36,693 nucleotides of DNA from Hydrogenophaga sp. (GTDB taxonomy: Bacteria; Pseudomonadota; Gammaproteobacteria; Burkholderiales; Burkholderiaceae_C). Location: NCBI RefSeq assembly GCF_026125825.1, contig NZ_JAHCKK010000045.1, positions 1 to 36,693 on the forward strand, given 5' to 3'. This document shows positions 23,322 through 29,935 of the stretch, in pieces. Within the stretch, counting starts at the first letter, position 1; each line of letters begins with the position of its first letter. The notes under the pieces are model-generated. The model searched no databases. It was not told the DNA's origin and worked only from the letters and a program-made list of their open reading frames with translations. The position numbers and the translations under genes are program-made.

Positions 23322-24239
23322 ATGAAGACCCCCTCTGCCCGCGCCCGCGTTGTCACCCTGGCCGCCGCGGCCATGCTGGTCCTGCCAGCGGCCGTGCACG
23401 CGCACCGCTCCTGGCTGCTGCCCTCGGGCACCATCTACTCGGGCCAGCTGCCCTGGGTGTCGGTGGATGCCGCCGTCTCCAACGACATCTTCTATTACGA
23501 GCACAACGCCGCAGGCCTGGACAACCTGGTGGTGATCGGGCCCGATGGCCAGCCGGTGCAGGCCGAGAACCAGGCCAAGGGCCGCTACCGCAGCATGTTC
23601 GATGTGAAGCTCGACAAGCCCGGGACCTACCGCCTCGCGCTGGTGAACGACACCCTCATCGCCAGCTTCAAGGTCGGCACCGAGACCAAGCGCGTGCGCG
23701 GCACGGCCGAATCGCTGGCCAAGGAAATCCCCGCCAACGCGGAAGACCTGCGCGTGAGCCAGTCGCAGAACCGCGTCGAGACCTTCGTGACCTCCGGCAA
23801 GCCAACCACCGAAGCCCTCAAGCCCACGGGCCGCGGCATCGAGCTGGTGCCGGTGACGCATCCCAACGACCTGGTGGAAGGCGACACCGCCACCTTCCGC
23901 TTCATCGACAACGGCAAACCCGCCGCCGGCTATGCGGCCACCGTCATCCTGGCCGGCCTGCGCTACCGCAGCGAGCTGGGTGAGATCCGCACCACCACCG
24001 ACGACAAGGGCGAGATCAAGGTCAAGTACTCAGCCGCCGGCATGTACTGTGAACATTGCACCGCCGCGCGCGCCCGGCATGGGTGGCCCCGGGTGGCGGT
24101 GCGGGCGGTCCTGCTGCGGGCGGCGGCGCTCGCCGCCGACGCCCCGCGCCCACTGCGCCGGCGGGCCCCAAGCTGGCACGCTGGCCGAACCGTGCGCTGC
24201 TCGGGCTACAGCCTGACGCTGGAAGTCCTGCCCCGCTGA
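23322..24239 (+). CDS. Exported DUF4198 protein, C-terminus probably frameshifted
   Basis: A 305-codon frame for a periplasmic DUF4198 (NikK-like) protein. The signal ends in AAVHA, giving a predicted mature N-terminus H28 (HRSWLLPSGT). The family body is normal: QLPWVSVDAAVSNDIFYYEH, VKLDKPGTYRLALVND, GRGIELVPVTHPNDLVEGDTATFRFIDNGKPAAGYAATVILAG and KGEIKVKYSAAGMY. After codon MY (24047) the reading changes to an atypical Arg/Cys-rich stretch until SLTLEVLPR, the usual family ending. The expected residues can be found in the two other frames between about 24048 and 24200, implying several indels that cancel out. Either a sequence error or a damaged tail is possible. Confidence 0.8.
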   Translation: MKTPSARARVVTLAAAAMLVLPAAVHAHRSWLLPSGTIYSGQLPWVSVDAAVSNDIFYYEHNAAGLDNLVVIGPDGQPVQAENQAKGRYRSMFDVKLDKPGTYRLALVNDTLIASFKVGTETKRVRGTAESLAKEIPANAEDLRVSQSQNRVETFVTSGKPTTEALKPTGRGIELVPVTHPNDLVEGDTATFRFIDNGKPAAGYAATVILAGLRYRSELGEIRTTTDDKGEIKVKYSAAGMYCEHCTAARARHGWPRVAVRAVLLRAAALAADAPRPLRRRAPSWHAGRTVRCSGYSLTLEVLPR

Positions 24240-24315
24240 TGCCTCGGCGAACGCCGGCACGCCCCAGGCCATGGCGAAGGCTGGGGTGGTCTGCCTGTCT
24301 TGCGACCCAAGCCAT

Positions 24316-25335
24316 ATGAACCGCGTGCTCGTGCCCCTGGAACTGGATGGCTCCATGCCCTTGCTGGGTGCCCAGGCACACCGCCTGGACGGGCAGACCA
24401 TGGGCACGACCTGGCAGGTGCTGTGGGTGGCGGCCGGGCCTTCGCGCAGCGAACCCGTGCGCGTGGCCGTGCAGCAAGAGCTGGACCTCGTCGTCGCGCA
24501 GATGAGCACCTGGCTGGAGCGTTCTGAGCTGGAGCGCTTCAACCGCGCCCCGGCAGGCACATGGCACACCGCGCCCGAGGCGATGGCCGAGGTGTTGGAG
24601 GCGGCCCTGTGGCTGGCCGAGGCGTCCGGCGGGGCGTTCAACCCCGCTGCGGGCGCGCTGGTGAACCTCTGGGGTTTCGGCCCCAGCCCGCGCTACACCG
24701 ATCCGGGCTTTGTGCCGCCGACGGATGGCGCCGTGGAGGACGCGCTGCGGCTTAACGACTGGCGCGCCTTGCAATGGCAGGGGGCCAGCCGCCGGCTGTA
24801 CCAACCCGGAGGCCTGCGGCTGGATTTCTCGGCCATCGCCAAGGGTTATGTGGTGGACCGCGTGTCGCGCCGCTTGAAGGACATGGGCCTGCCCCACAGC
24901 CTGGTGGAGGTGGGGGGCGAACTTCGCGGCCAAGGCCTGCGGCTGGGCGGCCAGCCCTGGTGGGTGGACCTCGAATCGCCGCCCGCCGCGACCGGGTCGG
25001 CACGGCTGCCCACGACCCGCGTGGCCCTGCACGGGCTGTGCGTGGCCACCTCGGGGGACTACCGGCGCGTGTACACCCACGGCGGTGTGCGCTGGCCGCA
25101 CACCATTGACCCGCGACACGGCCGGCCGCTGGCCAACGGCCTGGCGTCGGTGAGCGTGCTGCACCGCGAGTGCCTCTGGGCCGATGCCTGGTCCACCGCG
25201 CTGACCGTGCTCGGCAACGAGGAGGGTGTGGCCCTGGCGAGCGCGCACGGCATCGCGGCGCTGTTCGTGCAGCGAGAGCCCGACGGCCGCTTGACCGAAA
25301 CCCTCACACCCGCGATGAAGGAACTCGCCGGATGA
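24316..25335 (+). CDS. apbE: FAD:protein FMN transferase (ApbE family)
   Basis: A 339-residue flavin transferase that moves FMN from FAD to a Thr/Ser of target proteins. Motifs in order are DGQTMGTTWQV (25-35), GGAFNPAAGALVNLWGFGP (105-123), LDFSAIAKGYVVDRV (169-183), VEVGGELRGQG, CVATSGDYRR and HTIDPRHGRPLANG, plus the metal-binding ADAWSTAL (289-296). The start chosen is ATG 24316; an upstream ATG at 24271 adds 15 unrelated residues. Neither gives an obvious Sec or lipoprotein signal, although ApbE usually acts outside the cytoplasm. The frame disturbance just upstream may have hidden a start. The stop overlaps the next start (ATGA). The likely substrate is the DUF2271 protein two genes upstream. 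Confidence 0.92.
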   Translation: MNRVLVPLELDGSMPLLGAQAHRLDGQTMGTTWQVLWVAAGPSRSEPVRVAVQQELDLVVAQMSTWLERSELERFNRAPAGTWHTAPEAMAEVLEAALWLAEASGGAFNPAAGALVNLWGFGPSPRYTDPGFVPPTDGAVEDALRLNDWRALQWQGASRRLYQPGGLRLDFSAIAKGYVVDRVSRRLKDMGLPHSLVEVGGELRGQGLRLGGQPWWVDLESPPAATGSARLPTTRVALHGLCVATSGDYRRVYTHGGVRWPHTIDPRHGRPLANGLASVSVLHRECLWADAWSTALTVLGNEEGVALASAHGIAALFVQREPDGRLTETLTPAMKELAG

Positions 25336-26711
25336 CCAGCGAAAAATGGCTCTTCGCATTGGCCACGGTGCTCGGCTACGCGCTGCTTTGCGGCGCCGTG
25401 GCCTGGCAGCACCGCAACCGCCAGCGCGCCGCGCAGCGCCGGGTGCAGGCGCTGCTGCCGGCGACACCCGGCGTGCCCGCCTGGTGGGTGGCTTACGCCA
25501 GCCAGACCGGCCAGGCCGAAGAGCTGGCCCTGCAGACGGCGCAGGCCTTGCACACGGCCGGCGTGCCGGTGCGCCTTGCCCCGCTGAGTCAGCTTCGCCT
25601 GGCCGATCTGCAGCAGGCCGATCGCCTGCTCTGCATCGCGAGCACCTACGGCGAAGGCGATCCGCCCGACAGCGCCGTGCCGTTCGCGCGGCAGGTGATG
25701 GCCGATGCGGACGTCACGCTGTCGCACCTGCATGTGGGCCTGCTGGCGCTGGGCGACAGGACCTACGCCCATTTCTGCGGATTCGGCCGCCAGCTGGACC
25801 AGTGGCTGACGGGCCGGGGCGCGCAGGCCCTGTTCGAGCGCATCGAGGTCGACAAGAGCGATCCGGACGCACTGCAACGCTGGCGCCAGCACCTGGCGCA
25901 CCTGGCTGGCACCAGCGACCTGCCGGACTGGGACGCGCCGGCCTTGCAGGCCTGGCGCTTGCGCGCGCGCCGCCACCTCAACCCCGGCAGTGCCGGTGAA
26001 GAAGTGCATCACATGGAACTGGTGCCCGAAGAGACTGGCGCGGCCTTGCCCGAGTGGCAGGCCGGCGACCTGGTGCAGGTGGAAGTGCCCGGCGCGCCGG
26101 GCGAGCCGCGCGATTACTCCATCGCCTCGGTGCCGCAGGACGGGGCGGTGCACCTGCTGGTGCGCCGCACGCGGCGCGCCGACGGCAGCCCGGGCGTGGC
26201 CTCGGGCTGGCTGACGCGGGTCGCGCAGCCCGGTGACACCGTCATGCTGCGCGTGCGCCCGCATGGCGGTTTTCGAGTGGGCGACAACGCCGGGCGCCCG
26301 CTGATCCTGATCGGGAACGGCACGGGCCTGGCGGGTCTGCGCGGGCACATGCGGGCGCGCGTGGCCGCGGGAAAAGGCCAGGCGCCCATGTGGTTGCTGT
26401 TCGGCGAACGCAACGCGGCGTGCGATGCGCACTACCGCGACGAGATCGACGCCTGGCAGCGTGGTGGCTGGCTCCGCCGCGTGGACTGGGTCTTCTCGCG
26501 CGACCAGGCCGAGCGGCGCTACGTGCAGCACGCCCTGGCCGAGGCCGCCGCGGACCTGAAAGACTGGGTCGGGCAGGGCGCGGCGGTCTATGTGTGCGGC
26601 AGCCTCGAAGGCATGGCTGGTGAGGTGAACGCCACGCTGCAACAGATCCTTGGCGAAGAAACGCTGCAGCAGCTCACAGCCGACGGTCGCTACCGCCGCG
26701 ACGTGTACTGA
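25332..26711 (+). CDS. Membrane-anchored flavodoxin/FAD reductase (CysJ/P450-reductase-like)
   Basis: A 459-residue diflavin reductase. One N-terminal transmembrane helix (about 6-25) is followed by a flavodoxin domain (about 50-190) with the FMN loops ASQTGQAEE and ASTYGEGDPPDSA. A ferredoxin-NADP-reductase-type module follows, with FAD motif RDYSIASVP (260-268) and NAD(P) motifs LILIGNGTGLAGLRGH, LLFGERN and YVCGSLEGMAGEV, ending aromatic (RRDVY). The domain order matches sulfite reductase flavoproteins, but with no connecting domain of full size. Overlap with apbE and the shared operon suggest it feeds NAD(P)H electrons from the cytoplasmic face toward the PepSY protein. It converges with piuC. 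Confidence 0.9.
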   Translation: MTSEKWLFALATVLGYALLCGAVAWQHRNRQRAAQRRVQALLPATPGVPAWWVAYASQTGQAEELALQTAQALHTAGVPVRLAPLSQLRLADLQQADRLLCIASTYGEGDPPDSAVPFARQVMADADVTLSHLHVGLLALGDRTYAHFCGFGRQLDQWLTGRGAQALFERIEVDKSDPDALQRWRQHLAHLAGTSDLPDWDAPALQAWRLRARRHLNPGSAGEEVHHMELVPEETGAALPEWQAGDLVQVEVPGAPGEPRDYSIASVPQDGAVHLLVRRTRRADGSPGVASGWLTRVAQPGDTVMLRVRPHGGFRVGDNAGRPLILIGNGTGLAGLRGHMRARVAAGKGQAPMWLLFGERNAACDAHYRDEIDAWQRGGWLRRVDWVFSRDQAERRYVQHALAEAAADLKDWVGQGAAVYVCGSLEGMAGEVNATLQQILGEETLQQLTADGRYRRDVY

Positions 26712-26721
26712 CGCGCTGCGT

Positions 26722-27402
26722 TCAAGTCTGCGCCCACTGCTGGAGCAGCTTGTGGTAGTGGCCCGTCAGCGCCACCACCTCGGCGCTGTCGCCCAACTGG
26801 TGGCGCAGCTTGAGGATGGTCATGTCCAGCTCGAACAGCATCGAGCGCCGCCATGCGTCGCGCACCAGGCTTTGCGTCCACAGAAACGAGGCGACGCGCA
26901 CGCCACGGGTGACCGGCTCCACGCGGTGCAGGCTGGTGGACGGGTAGACGATCGCATCGCCCGCTTCGAGCTTGATCTCGTGCGTGCCAAAGCTGTCCTC
27001 GGCGATCAGTTCGCCGCCTTCGTACTCGTCGGGTGAACTGAGGAAGACGGTGGTGGACACATCGGTGCGCACCTTCTGGCCGCTGAAGCGGTCGGTCTGG
27101 ATGGTGTTGTCGATGTGGTTGCCATAGTGCCCACCGCTTTCGTAGCGGTTGAACATGGGCGGGAGCATGGTGGCGGGCAGCACGGCCGAGACGAACAGCG
27201 GGTGGCGCTGCAGCGCCTGCGCGATGCGCTGCGACAGCGTTGCGAACACAGGCGATGCGGTGTCGAGCTGCAGGTTGCGCTTGACGTTGGCCGCTTGCGG
27301 CCCGGTGGAGCGCAGACCGTCCACCCAGCCCTGGGTGTCGAGCACCTGGCGGATGTCGGCCACCTCGGGTGGCGTGAGAACCTGGGGAATTTGCAGCAGC
27401 AT
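26722..27402 (-). CDS. piuC: PKHD-type Fe(II)/2-oxoglutarate dioxygenase (PiuC family)
   Basis: A 226-residue cytoplasmic dioxygenase. The Fe(II) facial triad is H96-x-D98 (HYGNHIDNT) and H159 (TSLHRVEPV), with 2-oxoglutarate Arg169 in TRGVRV. The N-terminal LTPPEVADIRQVLDTQGWVDG and C-terminal LFELDMTILKLRHQLGDS are typical of PiuC/YbiX proteins. Such genes lie beside catecholate-siderophore receptors (PiuA/Fiu) and are iron-regulated, but their substrate is unknown. Here it lies directly downstream of a Fiu/PiuA-like receptor, with a strong hairpin between the genes. Its stop faces the flavoreductase stop 10 bases away. Confidence 0.93.
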   Translation of the reverse strand: MLLQIPQVLTPPEVADIRQVLDTQGWVDGLRSTGPQAANVKRNLQLDTASPVFATLSQRIAQALQRHPLFVSAVLPATMLPPMFNRYESGGHYGNHIDNTIQTDRFSGQKVRTDVSTTVFLSSPDEYEGGELIAEDSFGTHEIKLEAGDAIVYPSTSLHRVEPVTRGVRVASFLWTQSLVRDAWRRSMLFELDMTILKLRHQLGDSAEVVALTGHYHKLLQQWAQT

Positions 27403-27423
27403 GGACTGGGCTCCTGAAACGGG

Positions 27424-27454
27424 AAAAGGCCCGCCAGGGGGCGGGCCTTTTTTT
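27424..27454 (-). terminator. Bidirectional hairpin between the PiuA-like receptor gene and piuC
   Basis: A perfect 12-bp stem (27424-27435 AAAAGGCCCGCC with 27440-27451 GGCGGGCCTTTT), loop AGGG, is T-flanked on both strands. It lies between the receptor stop and the piuC start on the minus strand. It could terminate receptor transcripts partially, so that piuC receives only read-through. A plus-strand role is unlikely, since no plus-strand gene reaches it. Confidence 0.7.
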
Positions 27455-27483
27455 GACCGCGGTGTGATGGCGGGTGGTGGGGA

Positions 27484-29682
27484 TCAGAACTTCACGTTGG
27501 CCGTCAGCGCCGCGGAGCGGGGCAGGCCCAGCGCCAGCCGGCCGCCGCCGTTGTTCAAGGCCATCAGGTATTCCTTGTCGAACAGGTTGTAGATGTTCAG
27601 GCGCAGGCTGACCTTGTCGGTCAGCTGGTAGGCGACCATGGCATCGGCGACCCAGGACGAGGGGATGCTGGGCACGTTGCCCGTGCCGCCCACGGTGACG
27701 ACGCGCTTCTGCTCGGAGGTGTAGCGAGCACCCAGGCCCAGCGTGAGCTTGTCCAGCTGGTACGAACTCCACACGGTGGCGGTGAGATCGGGCGACCAGC
27801 GCACGCCGTCGGTGACCGTGACCACGCCGGTGGTGGCGTTGCGCGAGCGCTGGTTGAGCGCCTTCGTGCTGGTCTTGGCCAGGCCGGCCGTGATCTGCCA
27901 GAAGTTGGTGATCTGGCCCACGGCCGACAGCTCGAGGCCTTGCACACGGGTCTTGCCGTATTGGAAGGTCTGTCCGGTGATCGGGTCTTGCGACGTCTGG
28001 CCGTCGTTCTCGGTGCGAAAGAGCGCTGCGGCCACGTTCAGGCGCTTGTTCAGCAGTTCCCACTTCGTGCCCAGCTCGACCGTGTCGGTCTTCTGCGGGT
28101 CCAGTGTCGAATTGGCCTGGTTGGTGGGCGAGCTGTTCAACTGGAAGTTGCTGGTGCCTGGAGGGGTCGCCGAGGTGGCATAGGACGCATACACGCTGCC
28201 GTTTTCAGCGGGCTTGTAGACGCTGCCCACGCTCCAGCTCACGAGGCTGCGCGAATCGTCCAGCAAAGTGCGAACGCCCGCCGCGGTGACGTTGTCGGTA
28301 CTGAGCTTGTAGACATCCACGCGCAGGCCACCGTTGATCGACCAGCGCTCGTTGAGCTTGGCGTTGTCGAACGCGTAGGCGCTGATGGTGTTGGTCGTGC
28401 CGCCCGTGACGCCGCCCGTGCGCCCACCGAAGTCGGCCATGGTCTGGAACGGGTCCGGGTTGTACAGGTTGGCCGCTGGTGTCGTGCCCACGGCCGTGCC
28501 ACGGTCGAAGGCATTCTGCTTTTCATGCAGCAACTCCACGCCCGCGGCCAGGGCGTGCTCCATGCCGCCAGCCTTGAACTCGGTGTTCACGCTGGTCTGG
28601 TTGGCCAGGATGCTGTTTTCCTGGTCCACGCGCTGGCGCGAGCGGTTGACGGTCCAGGCGGACTGCGCACCCGCGGTGGTGATGCCGGTGTTGCCTGTGT
28701 TCACGCCCGTGAGCGTGCGGTCCATGCTCGTGCGGCCGTAGCGCGTGACGTTGCGGATGGTCGTGCGCTCGCCGAGGTCGTGCTCGACCTTGACGGTGAA
28801 CATGTCGGCATCCACCTTTTCGCGGTCATTCACGCTGCCGTAGAAGTTTTCACGGCGGACCTTGGGACCGATGGCCGTGGTGTAGCCCTCGTAACCGATC
28901 GCAGGAATGCCGCCATCGGGCACGTTGTCCTGGCGCAGGTGCTGGCTGAAGAGGTGCACGCGGGTGGGCGTGCCCAGGCCGGCGACGTAGGACAGACCAA
29001 GCCCATAACCCTTGTTCTTGACGTAGTCGCGGCCATCGACGCCGCTGTCCTGCGCCATGGCGTTGAGCCGGAATGCGGAGGTGTCGCTGAGCTGCTTGTT
29101 CAGGTCCACGGTGGCGCGCTTGCGGCTTGCCGTGCCGATCGTGCCCGAAGCGCTGCTCTCGTCGCCCAGGTGGGCCTGCTTGGAAATCAGGTTGATGAAG
29201 CCAGAGCTCGCGCCACGGCCGGTCTCGGCGCCTGCGGCGCCCTTGACGATCTCGACCTGTTCCAGGTTGAAGGTGTCGCGCGTGACGGCGCCGAGATCGC
29301 GGATGCCGTCCACGAACGTGCTCTGTTGCAGCGAGAAACCGCGCAGCTGGAAGGTGTCGCCGGCCGAGGTGTTGCCGTTCTCACCCATCTGCATGGTGAT
29401 GCCGGGGGTGTTGCGCAGCGCTTCCATCAGCGTGACCGCGCCTTGCTCTTCCAGCACTTCCTTCTTGATGATCTGGATGGTCTTGGGCGTGTCCACCAGC
29501 GGTGCCGTCAGCTTGTCGTTGGCCGACCTGTCGGCCTTGTACGGCACCTCGGGGGCTTCCTTGACGGTCACCGTGGGCAGGGTGGTGGTCTGCTGCGCCA
29601 TGCCGGCGGCAGGAACGGAGGCGGCCAGGAGCGCCAGGAGATGAACGGGTTTGCTGTGCTTGCGGCTGCGGATATGGGCCAT
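27484..29682 (-). CDS. TonB-dependent catecholate siderophore receptor (Fiu/PiuA-like)
   Basis: A 732-residue outer-membrane receptor. The signal peptide ends in AAGMAQQ, followed by a TonB-box-like TLPTVTVKE. The plug contains DTPKTIQIIKKEVLEEQGAVTLMEALRNTPGI, DTFQLRGFSLQQSTFVDGIRD and EVEIVKG-like VEIVKGAAGAETGRGASSGFINLIS. A 22-strand barrel ends in the terminal aromatic VKF. The DTPKTI and DTFQLRGF patterns fit the Fiu/PiuA catecholate group. The ATG at 29682 is preceded by AAGGA. A Fur-like site lies about 130 bases upstream. It is paired with piuC downstream. The natural ligand is unknown. Confidence 0.93.
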   Translation of the reverse strand: MAHIRSRKHSKPVHLLALLAASVPAAGMAQQTTTLPTVTVKEAPEVPYKADRSANDKLTAPLVDTPKTIQIIKKEVLEEQGAVTLMEALRNTPGITMQMGENGNTSAGDTFQLRGFSLQQSTFVDGIRDLGAVTRDTFNLEQVEIVKGAAGAETGRGASSGFINLISKQAHLGDESSASGTIGTASRKRATVDLNKQLSDTSAFRLNAMAQDSGVDGRDYVKNKGYGLGLSYVAGLGTPTRVHLFSQHLRQDNVPDGGIPAIGYEGYTTAIGPKVRRENFYGSVNDREKVDADMFTVKVEHDLGERTTIRNVTRYGRTSMDRTLTGVNTGNTGITTAGAQSAWTVNRSRQRVDQENSILANQTSVNTEFKAGGMEHALAAGVELLHEKQNAFDRGTAVGTTPAANLYNPDPFQTMADFGGRTGGVTGGTTNTISAYAFDNAKLNERWSINGGLRVDVYKLSTDNVTAAGVRTLLDDSRSLVSWSVGSVYKPAENGSVYASYATSATPPGTSNFQLNSSPTNQANSTLDPQKTDTVELGTKWELLNKRLNVAAALFRTENDGQTSQDPITGQTFQYGKTRVQGLELSAVGQITNFWQITAGLAKTSTKALNQRSRNATTGVVTVTDGVRWSPDLTATVWSSYQLDKLTLGLGARYTSEQKRVVTVGGTGNVPSIPSSWVADAMVAYQLTDKVSLRLNIYNLFDKEYLMALNNGGGRLALGLPRSAALTANVKF

Positions 29683-29807
29683 GGATAAGTCCTTGCGATG
29701 CGGTGCGATGGTGTGTTGGCTGGCGGGCTTCCACATCGCTCCGGCTCGGTGCAAGGGCACGGCTGGTCGTCTGGGGGCTTTGGCTGGCTTCGGCCGGGAT
29801 TATCACA

Positions 29808-29826
29808 AATAAAAATCATTCCTATT
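29808..29826 (-). promoter_or_regulatory. Fur-box-like site upstream of the Fiu/PiuA-like receptor
   Basis: On the minus strand the site reads AATAGGAATGATTTTTATT, AT-rich and resembling the AATGAGAATNATTCTCATT arrangement of Fur boxes. It lies about 130 bases upstream of the receptor ATG (29682). It is the weakest of the five Fur-like sites by symmetry but has the right position. The rest of 29683-29935 holds one hairpin and no gene. Confidence 0.55.
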
Positions 29827-29872
29827 CACAATTTTTCCACTTTGTTGTGAATTGGCGTCAGGAACGACTCAA

Positions 29873-29900
29873 CGCGCCAGGGCCCGAGGGCCGTGGCGCG
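29873..29900 (-). terminator. GC-rich hairpin after the second receptor gene
   Basis: Twelve-bp arms with one mismatch (29873-29884 and 29889-29900) enclose a four-base loop, about 36 bases downstream of the receptor stop on the minus strand. There is only a weak T tract, so confidence as an intrinsic terminator is modest. Confidence 0.4.
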
Positions 29901-29935
29901 CGCCGCTGAACAGGTCAGCGCTGGGGGGCGGTGGG

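Noticed and set aside
27940-29688. A 582-codon plus-strand open frame
   Set aside because: It is antisense to the Fiu/PiuA-like receptor, which has a recognisable signal, plug and barrel; the antisense protein is low-complexity Ala/Val/His/Arg.
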